Shown here: positions 34,363 through 47,200 of the stretch, in pieces
Numbering within the stretch: position 1 is the first letter of the stretch
How the letters are laid out: every line of letters starts with the position of its first letter
Source of the DNA: Cristatella mucedo
Lineage: Eukaryota; Bryozoa; Phylactolaemata; Cristatellidae
Reading direction: 5' to 3'
Assembly (NCBI GenBank): GCA_009760855.2
Contig: WPIO01000018.1
Location: forward strand, 3,531,001 to 3,595,000
DNA: 64,000 nucleotides
Translations under genes and position numbers: made by a program
The notes under the pieces: generated by a model
Databases searched by the model: none
What the model was told of the DNA's origin: nothing
Seen by the model: the letters and a program-made list of their open reading frames with translations, nothing else

Positions 34363-34899
34363 AAACAACACTAGCCTGTCTTCCACAGTATACATGATAC
34401 AACAGCCGGGTGACTTCCTGCAGACTCGCTAACAGGCTTACAGCAAGCAGCTCACGCTCAGAGCTAGACTCGCCGACCGGCAGACCATTGCTCCAATACT
34501 ATGACTGCGGCCAGGCACAAGCCTTGTATCGCAGCCAAGTCATAGGTCACAATAATCGCCGATATAATCAATAATCAATAACAATGATCGTAGATATTGC
34601 TGTTCATAAGCCTCAGCTTATTGAGGCCATCTCATAGGCGTCCTCATTCATCGGCAAAGCTCGTAGTTCTCAATCGAGGCTCAGCTGTCAAGACCATAGT
34701 TCATAATCGCGCGGCATTACAGCGGCGCCAGCTCGCGACGTGCGCCCGACGCAGGAGCCGGGCAGTCACTAAACAGGAGTAGCGAGCGCACGCTGAAGTA
34801 CGAGACAGCCTTCAAAATTCTCGCTCGAAGCGACAGCAGTATTGTGTGTAAATTAACTCTCCAAACCTGCAGCTACTCGCACGACAGTCACACTCCCCA
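34363..34899. other. No recognised feature
   Basis: No coding exon or known repeat recognised; ATAATCAATAATCAATAAC near 34570 is a short simple repeat. Confidence 0.35.
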
Positions 34900-35065
34900 C
34901 CTATCTCCATATTGCGTTTGTTGACACTAGGCACGTTTCCACTAACCATTCGATTGATCATGCTTCCTTTGCAGCATATTTAAGTGCATGGAAAGAGATT
35001 AGGTTTTCCGAGGCCGCAATAAGAATGCATACTAATAATAATAATAAATATTAGTATTATTATCA
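34900..35065 (+). mobile_element. LINE 3' tail fragment
   Basis: GACACTAGGCACGTTTCCACTAACC, CATGCTTCCTTTGCAGCATA, a mutated stem-loop (AAGTGCATGG...GAGGCCGCAATA) and ATA/ATT repeats. Confidence 0.75.
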
Positions 35066-35521
35066 TTATCAGCGGACGGCGAATGTGGCGGCACGCCTGT
35101 CACCCGCCGGCGACTCGTTCTCAATCTTCTCGGGTCTCTGGGGGGGGGGAGTCCGCCTCCGGAGTGGGAAAAAGTAGCAACGGCGTAGGATACGGTGGCT
35201 CAAAAAAGCTTGCGCGTGTGCGCGGCGGCACGTAGCGCACAAAGGCCAACAAAACGCACGTACGTGGATGTTTATTTCGGTGAACGAATGGACCGGCGAG
35301 ATGGCACGCAGCGGCCTGACGAATAAGACTCGCGTTTGTAAAGCTGATACGCTCGCTGGTGGTCGCGCGGTCAGCTCCGAATGGATGAAAGAAGAGAGGA
35401 TGAGGGGGTGGCGTCCGCCCAGGCCGAAGGACGGGCAGCAAGCTAGCCAGGCGCTAGCGATGCCGGTGGTCACGTGACCTACACAGCAGTTAGCCGACCC
35501 GAGCAGGTAGCTAGCCGAAAC
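35066..35521. other. No recognised feature; GC-rich
   Basis: Open frames on both strands without recognisable domains. Confidence 0.3.
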
Positions 35522-35735
35522 ATGATATTATTAATAATAGTAATGTATTTGTACAGCACCCTCAGAGAACTGAATCTCGCTCTAGGCACTTTACAGATAC
35601 TGCATATAAAGCATTGCCAAATGTTTCGTGGTAACGTCCGCAAGCAGCCAGCATAGTGTAAGTAGGTACAGGCACACGAAGGACGAATCGCAAAGACCGA
35701 CCAAATTCAGTAATAACATGTGTGCAGGGCGAGGC
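35522..35735 (-). mobile_element. LINE 3' tail fragment
   Basis: ATTATTAATAATAG, TACAGCACCCTCAGAGAACTG, CTCTAGGCACTTTACAG, then part of the reversed 3' untranslated region ending near GAAGGACGAATCGCAAAGACC. Confidence 0.82.
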
Positions 35736-35739
35736 AGTC

Positions 35740-36719
35740 AACCCAAGCGGTTGAAATCGTGTATGTAAGGGAGCGGCTTTGGCCGATGCAGCGTCGGCGA
35801 GTCAGCACCTGCGCGACCTACAGGTCGGCGCCGTTATCTCTCTTTTAAGGCTCTGTGGCAACTGTCTGGCCGACGCCTTCTGCTCTGCCGCCGGCAGAAT
35901 CACTCTCCGCTGGCTCGCGTCGAAACAAAGACGTCGATGCAGATCGCGTGACGGCGAACCCACCGCAGGCAGCCCACACGCAGCCTAACAGGTAGCCGGA
36001 GCCGATTCGACCGACGGTCAAGGTGACTATGGCGAGGCCATTAGCTCACGCTTTCGTCAGGCCGTCTCGACTCAGCTGACATTGCACGCGCTGCTCTCTC
36101 TGGCCGGCCTATATATAGCCCCCCGGGTGAACTTGACTCAACGACTCGGAAAATAGCGCGTGCAAACGTCGCTCGCACTGGCAGCTCGTGTAATACAGAC
36201 TTTCGAGGTCCCCGGCTCCAACGTAGCCGAAGCCTCGTCGATCGCCGCTGAGGACGCGGCCTGGCGGTGCGATGTACGCGAGACGCCTCGGTGCATGGCT
36301 GAACAGACGGAGTCTTGTGACTATCATCCAAAGAAAAGAGGTTGGAAAGCGGCGGGCGGCGCGCACGGGCGAGCGCGGACGTCGTCCGACGGCGAACCGG
36401 ACGCACGTGACTCGCCGGTTACTCGGGGAACCCTCGGGACGCATCCGGGGGTGGATGTGCGGCGGAGTTCCATGCCGCCCCCCCCCCCTACTGCGGCTGG
36501 GTCCAGAGTCCAGCCGAAATGATGCACGGCTGAGTGCGTTGCTCGCAGCCAGAAGTCGCGCGTAAGCTATGCCCGTGCTATGCGCTTCCTGTCGCCGAGA
36601 GTGCCGTCCAATGCGTGCGAGCGAGAGCGCTCGCGGTCAGTCCGTAGCTGGCTCGTTTCTAGGCTGCCGCCTCCAGCTGCGCTGCCGCCGCCGTGATCGC
36701 CGCAGCAGGCTACTGCAGG
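35740..36719 (+). promoter_or_regulatory. CpG-rich promoter and 5' region of PGS1
   Basis: CpG-dense sequence leading into PGS1 exon 1. The PGS1 frame is closed by a TAG at 36660-36662. This TAG is also part of TTTCTAG, a plausible splice acceptor, so an upstream exon adding N-terminal residues (AAASSCAAAA-like in translation) cannot be excluded. A TATATATAGCCCC at about 36110 lies on this strand, but no start site was proved. Confidence 0.5.
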
Positions 36720-36848
36720 ATGTGCAGCAGCGACTCGCCGGCTCGCGCTCTCGCCGGCTGCTTCAAAGACTCGACGCCGGCTTTCGCGCTGGAGGGCAAG
36801 AATGTCAAGGTCTGTCTCGAACCGAGCGAGTTCTACCAGGCCGTTATG
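36720..36848 (+). CDS. PGS1: PGS1 exon 1 (as coded here)
   Basis: 43 codons ending KNVKVCLEPSEFYQAVM, the region where animal PGS1 enters its first conserved block. The donor is ATG|GTAATG, phase 0. Upstream in-frame codons remain open to 36663. Confidence 0.8.
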
Positions 36849-38035
36849 GTAATGCGCGTTGTTTTCGCGGGCGCAGCCGCCGCCGCGAGCGACGCTTTGA
36901 CGCCGCAGCTCTCAGAAGGTCGTTTTCCGTTCCATTCCGCCACCGCCCCCGAGCTTTTCCTTCTTTTGCTCTTCGGGCTTTCTCTCATTGCGACACCGCT
37001 TTGTGCACGTACCTTTTAGGACGGCATCGCTAATGCCAAGCACCGAATTGTTCTGGCTTCGCTCTACCTGGGATCCGGGAAGTTGGAGAGAGACATGGTT
37101 GGTACTAGCGAGTTTCGTGCATCCTTCGCGTCGAACCGCTGTGACATTGCGGACATGCGGGCGGGCGCCGCTACCTGGATGCTCGCTGACATGCGATGCT
37201 GCTCAGAGCAGGCTTGCTTTCATCGACCGCGTCCCTCACCACCATCGCCAGGCATCGCAGGCATCGCCACTCCAGCAGGCCTGGGTGCTTTTGCTTTGCC
37301 GAAACCTGTGTGACCCAAATCAAGCACTTATGCCAGCTTTGTCTGTAGTGCCTGAGGAGGGGGCAGCGGTATGGTGCCTAGGCCAAAGACTTGCCAAGTC
37401 TATGTATCACCTCTTGTGGTGTCGCAGACGCGAATGTCAGCAGCTTACTTTGCCCTGATATTGCTGCAGGCAAAGATCTTCGCAGGATGTCCGTAAGGCG
37501 ATAAGTGACGCAAACTCTGCGTCCTAAACCTGTCGATGCATGCAGTCCCTTCCATATCTGTAGTGAGAGCGCTGTTTGTAGTTATACAGCGCGTGCCTGC
37601 CAGAGTTTCGCCCGGCGACTTCCTTAGCTGCCGTCGGCTGCTTACATGTCGCCCACTCGAGGAAGCCCTGCCGTGCACGTGACAGCCCCCCCGTGTGCGG
37701 CCGGGCCGTGCCGTTGTGTGATGGTGGTGGTGGTGACCTGCTTGCACGAAGCATTGGCCTCGAAGCTCCGTGCTAACGTTAGCTGCTGCTAAGCGTCGCG
37801 GCATACTGCAGTCGTCGCCAAAGCAACACGGCTGTCGAGCACACATACGTGAACAGCTAGCTACATGGGTGTGCTCGAAAAGCTTAGCTGCCGATTAGAA
37901 TGGCTGTCGGACGGTTAGAGATGGATTGAACATGCTTTCTAAATGTAAATCGAAATAAGGCTGATGGTCAAATTGCCATGGCAGAGAGTGGGAGATGTGA
38001 AGAGCAACGAGAGAGATTTAGACGACAGAGATAGG

Positions 38036-38066
<31 letters not shown>

Positions 38067-39571
38067 GGGGTAAGAAGAGAGAGAGGGAGAGGGGAGAGAG
38101 AGAGAGGAGAGAACAGAGAGCAAGAAGAGACAGAAGAAGAGGCAAGGAGTGGAGAAGGGAAGAGTCACCCAGTCTTTGTCATTGTTCAACAAGGAAGATG
38201 GTTACACGTGTGATCCGGTCTAGTTTTTACGATTGTCTCGTGGCTGGTTCCCAGCAGAACTTTTACGACCGAATGCAAGCATCCTGCCAGGACTTATTTT
38301 CGAACGGTCTGCTGTCATCCATCGTCGTGACGAAGCTACAGCTGAAACTGGGCTGCCTCTTTCTTTAGCTGTGCTGCCTACCCCCCCCCCCACTTCAAGC
38401 AAGCATGTTGTCGCAGTTAGGACCCATTTCTCTCCTTGTGTGTCCATGACGCAAGTAGCTGACGAGCAGTGGGGGGGAGCACACATTTCTTCCCTTCACA
38501 TTCCTGCCTCTCACTCGTTTGGTGAAATTGTTGACTGACTGATATGCCTGCCACCCATCCCCATTTCGACATTGACCTCATCTGGCTTTTGTGCTGGGGG
38601 GTGCCGCTGGTCTAACTTATTCTGGATGCAGCTTGGTGCTGTTTTAGCTCACGAGCTGCTGCTTGCGCCTCAGTGTATGCTACTGCTGCCATCACTGCAG
38701 CCACCACCGCAGCTGCGGCCACCGATACTGATGTGCGCCCCTTTCTGTCAAGGATCATCACTCTTGATTGCACGTGGCCATCGAAGGCTGTGTTGAAAAG
38801 TCAGAGCATATTTCCTTGCATCGTGCTGCCTTATGCTTGCTTCTTATGGCGAGCAACTCCTCAGCAGGGCGAAGCCGGCTTGCTAAGTGTGTAAGTTAAG
38901 CTCTCCCTTGCAACGCAGGTGGAATCACTCGGATGCAGGCTGGCTGCAGCCAGCGGCGAGCAGGCCGCCGCTGCAGGCGGCCTGCGCGTGCACATCCTGC
39001 TGGATCACGCCCGCGGCTCGCGTGGCAGCTCCAGCGGCACGTCTTCGAGGCACATGCTTCTGCCGCTGCTGCAGCGGTATGGCACCAGCGATGGCGGCAA
39101 TGGCGTCGTCGCCGCCGGTGGCCGACTGACGCTGTCTCTCTACCACACCCCGCAGCTGCGTGGATACTTGAAGAAGTACATGCCCGACCGGTTCAACGAA
39201 CTGCTGGGCGTGCAGCACATCAAAGCATACGTCTTCGACGACACGGTCGTGCTCAGCGGGTGAGTGAGCGAATGGGCTGGGCCGCCAACTTGGCCACACC
39301 TGCCCGATTCGTGTGGCCCTTGCCACCGGCCCTACCACGTGGCCTTGGCCTCCTGGCTGCCCTGTTGCCCGAGAGGGTGGCTAGAGGAAAGAGACGGAAG
39401 AAGTGTGTCGGCGTGTTAAAAAAAAACGTGAAAGCTACACCGACAGCTGCAGTTTTAGTCGTCCCGGTTGTCATGGGCACAATATGCACTGTGTGGCGGT
39501 CAGTCGTCACGTGATTCCGAGTGCCGATTAAATATGCCCGGTGGGTGCAGTTGGTCGTAGGACACTTCATT

Positions 39572-39636
<65 letters not shown>

Positions 39637-41125
39637 ATTGATTGTACAAGCTATCGTTGCTCGCTGCAAGACAGAGGAATGCGATGTCGTAATTTTAAAG
39701 AACTGTGCCATCTCCCCCCGAAAGGAAATTGTAAGAATTGTGGCGCTGCAATGCAGCTAACTGCGTGGATCTCGTGCTTGTTAGCTCCGTGCATTTAGCT
39801 CCCCAGTGATTCTTTTGTTGCCGCATGTCCATTCAAGGAAGGAAGCCAGTGCCACGTTGGTCTCAAAGCGTCATGCCTGGTCTTAGGTTGGAGCCGGTGC
39901 GTGTCTGCTACTGCCCCTCTGTCACTACTTCTAGTTCCCCTGACATGACGACATTCAAAAAGAAGCTTAAAATACACCTGCTATTATAGCATTTCTTGGG
40001 TCTTTGTGATTTGTGGTCCTTCGTGTGCATATACCTACTTACGCTGTGCCCACTGCTTCCGGCTATTGTCACCAATCGTTTGGTAATGCTTTCTATGCAG
40101 CATCGGTAGCAAGTGCCTAGGAGGAGATTGAGCTCTCTGAAGGTGCTATTTACAAATGTACTACTTTTATTATTCCTTGCCATCTGCATGCGAGTCAGCT
40201 GCAGCATTCCTACAATTGCGAGGGCCCCCCCCCCGTCTCTCGCCCCACATTCGCAGGGCGAACCTGAGCAGTGACTACTTCACCAACCGCCAGGACCGCT
40301 GCGTCGTCGTGGGCCGAGCGGCCGAGCTGTGCGACTTTTTCGAGGACCTCGTGCAGTGCGTCGGCTCGTTCTCTCTGCAAGTGCTGCCCGACAACACGGA
40401 AGTTATGCATGACGCGTGCGCCGTCCATCCGTATCGCGGTGAGCTCGCCGTGGCACCTGCTGCACGGGCTGCTGCCAGCGCTTGTATGCCCACTGCGGCT
40501 AGGCGGCTAGTCGAGTAAACTCCAGCGTCTGCCACGGCCGTGTGAGATCCTCCTTTTGCGAAGAATGTCGGCTCCATACCTGGCCAGGCGCTCAGTGACC
40601 AAGGGGCTTTGAGGGCTTTGAGGGCGAAACGGATTGCTACGGTACTGCTACTTCTCGACAGGTCGACGTTTGCCAGCTGCTGCAGCCATGAGCATCGCCA
40701 GGTTTTTCCCAGGGTGCTGGCAAGCTGAACGTTGACCTTGTTCGAGCTTGCCCAGTCATTGGAGAGGCCGAAGGATATCACATGGCGTTTTTATATTTCC
40801 TATCATGGATTCAAAATTATGCACGTCCTTTGTCCTGTGGGTGCTTATGCATGCTGATACTGTGAGTGTTAGCAATAGCCATACTATGCATGTTGACACT
40901 GTGTATGTTACCACTAAGCACATGGTCATGCATCCTTTGCAGCATATGCAAAGTACCTAGGAAGATATGAAGTTCTCTGAGGATGCTATACAAATTATTA
41001 TTACTATCATTACTTGCAGAAGCAGATACACACGTCAGTAGCCCGTATTCAGTGGGGCACTGAGCCAGTCTGCTTTTGGAAAACATCCGTAATTATGCCT
41101 TGGGGTGCTAGACAAATGAATTATG

Positions 41126-41220
<95 letters not shown>

Positions 41221-44200
41221 CCCACAGCGGTCAAAGCCAATTCAAGAGTTGTTCGGAAGACGAGATAAAGTTCTCTGCACTAAATGAGTGCTCCAACCTA
41301 GCCAAAGATGCTCAATAAGGTTGAGATTAGGAGATTGGCTCCTCCAACTAAGGTCTCGGACACCTAAGTCTGCAATGAATTGCTTTGCTGTCCTTGCAGT
41401 ATGCTTGTACTCATTACCAATTTCCAAACACAGTCCTCTCCCAGCAGAAGTGCAGAACAGGACTATCAACATTTTGGGCGACGTCTACGAACACGCTCCT
41501 ACTCGTAATCCCATTAATGCCCCTGAGTGTTCCTATGCCGAAAGCCGAAGAAACTATACTAAATAATTACACTTCCACTGGCATTCTTTATCATAGATTT
41601 TTAGCAAGTGTATGACACTCTTTACCTTTTCTAAGGCTGATGCAAGTCCCCCCCCCCATTTGCCATCGATGTGGCTCATGAATCTACTGTCGTCGGGTCA
41701 CAGAATAATGGATCCAGCAAATAGCTGTAATGTAGGCATGCTGACGTGCCCATTGCTGACAGCCTTTTTATTGCCATTTGTTAATTAACTTGCTTGCATC
41801 TGCTGACTTTTTATTAAATGTCGTGATCGGAAAGCCTCCTACGAATGGTATCGACGCTTACAGCTTTGTCGGTGATCTCTTCCAAGAACTTTGAGGGAGC
41901 TCTCGAATTGGCCTTTCTCTCCTTTGATCCAGTGCAACTAGCTTGAGTAGGGGTCGTTACATTTTGTCATTGCACATGGCCGGCCTGAGCATGGAAAAAT
42001 AATAACAAGTTGTTTATGTAGCCACCTAGGGGGAACCAAATCTGTATCCAGGCGCTTTGCAACTCGTTTCGAAGCGAACAACAACTAAGGGTTAATTACA
42101 TGCAAGGGTTAATGTCGTGTATGTACCAGCATGCAAAAAAAGCCCACGAGAAGCCGGTCAGGGCCACTGGTTAGTCAGACTCCTGGTTAGTAATAAACAC
42201 GGAGACTGTCAGGTACAATCTGAACAAGCATTTTCAGAGTGGTTGCATCGACGTATTTCCACCATTTAAGCTTCAGCTAAAGATGCATCTAGTTCCCTAA
42301 GCTTTCCCTGGGCTTCAGTGAACTTGTCGTTTTTTGTTCCGGCATGCTTTGCCTTCTCACTTTCGCATGATACAGTATATAAATTAAGTGAGAAGGCAAC
42401 GCATGCAGGAACAAAAAACGACAAGTTCACTGAAGCCCAGGGAAAGCTTAGGGAACTAGATGCGCCGAGCTGGTTTGGTCTAGCGGTTAAGGTGCTCGCT
42501 CCGACCAAGGTCTGACTGAGGTCGTGGGCTCGAGCCCCTAGGCATGTGTAAAGCGCCTGAATAGAGATTAAGTTCTCTTGGGGCGCTATATAAATGAATT
42601 ATATTTTTTTCATCTTTAGCTGAAGCTTAAATGGTGGAAATACATCGATGCTACCTCTCTGAAAATGCTTGTTCAGATTGTACCTGACAGTCTCCGTGCA
42701 GGTACCAAACTTCTGTCCCGTCTTCATGTTGCTTAGACCCATCTCGTGATAGGCTACGATTTTACCTCCGATTTAGCTGTTTACTTAGTTCTAAAGTCTT
42801 TCCCGTAGCTGGAGAGCACCATATGAGGAATTTCACACTCGTCTGGATTGCAAGTAGAAACTCAAAATCCACCATTTTTTAACGCAAAATTCGTTTTCGG
42901 GCTGCATCGGTGCTTTGTTTACTGTTGAGGTCGACGCAGGCGATGACAGCAAGTTCATTTTACATAAACAACCAGGTTTCTCTAAGACTCGGTCTGTACC
43001 GCAGAGGAAGCGCTGATGGCTAATTGTTGCAAAGCAAACGGTGGCTGATGCACTGATGTAAACACCTGTACGTGTGAGGGTATATTTCTCGGGCCTTAAA
43101 GTTTAGCCGCACTTGTCTTTCGTTTTAAATGTAGGTCACCACGAAGATTTCGGTGAACTGGTCAAGGAGCGGGTGAATGGCATTCTAGCCAAGTATCTCT
43201 CCAGGGGCGCCATCGTCTGCTCGGGCAATGAGCCATTGGTGGCCGACACTTGGATATATCCAATCGTGCAGATGGGCCCGTTCGGCATTAAGCACGATTT
43301 TGTGACGATGGAGCGGCTATTCAAGTCGGCAGCAGCCGTGCCCGGCACTAGCATTTCACTGTCGACCGCCTACTTCAACTTGACGGATGAGTACGCCGAC
43401 TGGATCGCGAGCACCACCAGCAGGGCCCGCTACGACATCGTAGCAGCTGCACCGCAGGTATGTCACGTGCCCAGACGGCCGGCTACAAGTTGGCAGGCAG
43501 CAGCATCAGCCTGTAGGCACGGATGCAAGAATGCTCCACTTATAAGAATAGCAGTTCTGCATCCCAGATTTTCTTGCAATATTAGTCTCATTTCGCATAT
43601 GGGAATACTCTGCATATAAGCATGCCTATTTGCCACCCCGAGCATATTCCTGTAAGCAGAGTTGACTGTGTACCGGTGACGCCCATCCATAACTGCTATC
43701 AAGGTTTCCTGTGTGGGCAGCGAACGACTTAAAGGAGCCGGCTACCTTGCAAATCTCCCCCCCCCCCCCCCCGCCTTCCTGGCCTGACATGACGAAAGAG
43801 GCTTGCACGTTGAATCGTCTATGTTGCTCATTAGTATCGTAAGTAATTCATTAGCATAGTGCCCTAAGAGAACTTAGTCTCTCAGTAGGCGCTTTACCTA
43901 TGCCGAAGGGGTCGAGCTCTCGATCTTGCGGATTAAAGGCTAGCACCTTTCCACGGGGCCAAGCCAGGATGAATTGAAGCGATAAGCTCATGCTTACTGC
44001 TCGGGATCTGCTGCCATGCAAAATGCACGGCAGCCAATTTTATATTGGTAACATGCTGCATAACTTTGCTGAAATTTTTACCGGGTACCAAGTGCTATTT
44101 CTTAATCATGTACCTCTCACAATAGAGAAAGATGGTCATAATTCCCCGCACTCTTAGCTTTTGAGCAAGATCGGTTAGAAATTTACCCATTTTTTCAACG

Positions 44201-47200
44201 AAGAAATGAATGAATTAATATCTTTTGGTTCACATGTTGTCACACAAAATCAACAAAGGAATCAAAATTAACGAGTTTATACTGAAGTCACAACATTTCA
44301 GGTGGTTGGTTTTATAAGATTTATGATTATTGTAAATCACGATCAAGAAACAGCCCCCAACTGTAGTCTTCAATCATGTTCTTGGTCTACTGGCCTTCAG
44401 TAGTGGCCAGTTCGAACTCCACTAAAGCCTGATAGAAGTGCTCACCTTGCTTCTCTGAGTAAGCACTTCGTACTCGACTTCAAGATTATGCCACTCACCT
44501 TAAGTTCTCTCCATTTTCTTGCTCCGGCCTACCCAGCTGAACTTGTTTCACATTAGACCTCCCCTCTGACTACTTGCTCATGTGACTCTGTTCGATTACT
44601 TGTGCTCCTAACTAACTTCAGATCCCTCGAAGACCATGCCTTCACTTACTACGCTCACAATGCTTTGAGCTCACCGTTGTATGACATCAAATCATTTGTT
44701 GGCATGCTATATTCGCTGATGGTTAACACATGGTCAGGCTATGTTCCGACAACGTAGGAGAGAAGTGTCCTTCTGTCTGCTGCAACAAGATGGATATGGG
44801 TTCGGGCATGTCTGACCTCAAGGGATTGGACTCACAGCTGGCAAGAGATTTGGTAGTCAGTGGCTGCTGCACATCTCCCGATTTGATGGCATTCAATCAG
44901 AAGCTGAAAACCTACCTGTCTCTCGGAGCCTTAGCTCTGTTCAAGTGAATTTCCCTTTGTGCGGTTGTGTGTTATGAAACTGCTGCGTCTTGGTTAAGGA
45001 CAACAGCGGCATGTTTTCATGTAGCTCCCCAGTGGCCCTGTTTCCCGTGTGCTTTGCCCACCTATTCATGATTGAGTGAGTGTTACTTAGCAGGGATCTT
45101 CTGTTGGCAACCGTATGTGCTCCGAAAGCTTGTGTGAGTGCGCTATCGAAAACTCCTGCTTAACTCTCACTTGGTCCTTGTGACTTTGTACTGTTACAGA
45201 CAGTTATACATTACATTACTAACCAGTGGCAAGAGTCGTTTGTGTTATTTTAAATGCTTGCCTAAGCAGGATAGCAGGTTTGCTTTTCATTAGCTACTGG
45301 TGATTGCTTCTCTTGCATCGAGTTGTAAATAATATTCAGTGAGCCGTAATGGCTCACTAGGTAAGGCGGTTGCTTTTCACGACCTCGGCCCCGAGGTCGT
45401 GGGCTCGAATCCTGCAGTGGGCGATCCTTTATCACCACTGCAAGCGGTAGTGATAGCCGGAAAGGCTCTTCTGTCGCTATACAAAAGAGGCTGTTAAATC
45501 AGCTAGCATTTATTATTATTTTTATTTATAAATTGCCTGAATAACGATTTCGGGGAATTCATAGCACTAAACGATCTTCTGCCATATGTAGTTAACATAA
45601 TAAAGCCTTAGCCTCAGGTCGTATCCCTGAACGTTTCATAAAGGCTGTTTAGGCCATTCATTTAGAAGGCAGCACTAGGTTGCGAAAATTTAAGCAATTT
45701 CTGCCGAGTCTCCCTACTGCCATCTCTATCAGAGACTCTGGAATGAGTAGTGACAGATCAAAACTTCAAACCCAGCAAGTTCTAGTCAGGTTTTAGAGCT
45801 AGTCACTCCACAGAGTCAGCATTGCTTCGAATTTAAAACGGCTTTCTTTGGAATGCAGACTGAGGTAAAGTCTCTCTGGTTGTTTTGCTTTATCTTTTGG
45901 CAGTGTTTTATACTATTCGTTAATAAGTCCTTTTCGAGCGAGTTCTGTCTCGCCTGGGTATCACTGGCACAGTACTGCAATGGTTTAGTTCCTATCTCAG
46001 TGGGAAACCCCCTGGACCATTGATGTCAAAGGGCAGCAATCATCCTTGGAACCCCTAAAGGATGAGGTTACCCCAGGGGTCTGTTTGCCTTCGCTTCTTT
46101 CTTAATTAATACCTTCCCTCTAGCCGATTTAATCGTCAATCACACGTCAATCAGCAAGCACAATCTAGGCTGATGTGTGTGTGTGTGTGTCCTTTTGTCT
46201 GCCACAATGAGATGGATGTGGGTTCGGACATGCATTTATATGTGTATATGTATATGTGCGTGCGTGTGTGTGTGTGCAGGCGCAGATGGCACACAGCTGT
46301 ACGTTTGATCCTTTGATCCTTTCCTGCCTTCAAGAGTTTCAAGCTCTTACAACTCGCTTGTTGCAAGTATTGCTAGCAATCTTAGTTGCGTGGCAACAAG
46401 CTTTCTCAAATTGGATGACGATAAAACCAACTCTAGTTATGGCAAACCTAATCTGACTCGTAAATTAGAAAACCTGTCCCCCGAAATCGGCTTTGTCAGC
46501 ATCTCTCTTGTAGCATCTGCACACAGCCTGGGTGTCCTGTTCTAAATAGACCTCTCACTAGACGACCACATCAGCTCCATGGTCAAGTATGCCTACTTTC
46601 AGCTACCTCAAATTGCTGAAAGTCGGGCTTTACATAACATTGCTGAAATTTGGGCTTGTTAAGACAAGGATACCACATCAAAATTGGTCCATGCATTTGT
46701 GGCATCCCGTCTTAACTTCTGTAACTTACTATTTGCAGGTCTTCCAGCCTGTGCAGTCGGGCACTCACAGTTGGTGCAAAACTCAGCAGCTAGGCTTCTC
46801 TGTCGTGAGCTCTTCCATGGCCACATTACGGCAGTTGTCGCAGACCCTGCCTGCACTGGCTCTCCATCAAATAGCGCATCGACTTCAGCGTTTTGTCAAT
46901 CACTTTTAGGTCCCTTCATTCTCTGGCTCCAGCCTGCCTACGAATCAGAACTAATTCCTAACCAGGATAGTCTCAGTACCACCCACTCTTCTTGAATAAT
47001 AAATAAATAAATGCAAGCTGATTTAAGAGTCTCTTTTGTATAGCGACAGAAGAGCCTTGATGGCTATCACCACCGCTTGCAGTGGCGATAACGAATTGAT
47101 CACCTGTTGATGGGATCTCTGCATCATGCCTTAGCCATTATGCTATCAAACCAGTTTCTTTTCTGCAATGCATTCCTGTCATTTGCAAGTCTCTCATTCA

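Noticed and set aside
37099-37104. Alternative PGS1 exon 2 donor (GTACTA at 37102)
   Set aside because: It looks nearer consensus than GTTGGT at 37098 but would put exon 3 out of frame.
41014-41268. Frame containing a long Ile-Tyr repeat
   Set aside because: It is the translation of the TA microsatellite.
42464-42540. Functional tRNA gene
   Set aside because: A- and B-box-like sequences are present, but no complete cloverleaf with acceptor pairing could be drawn, and the sequence continues into the SINE A tail. The same applies to all SINE A and SINE B heads.
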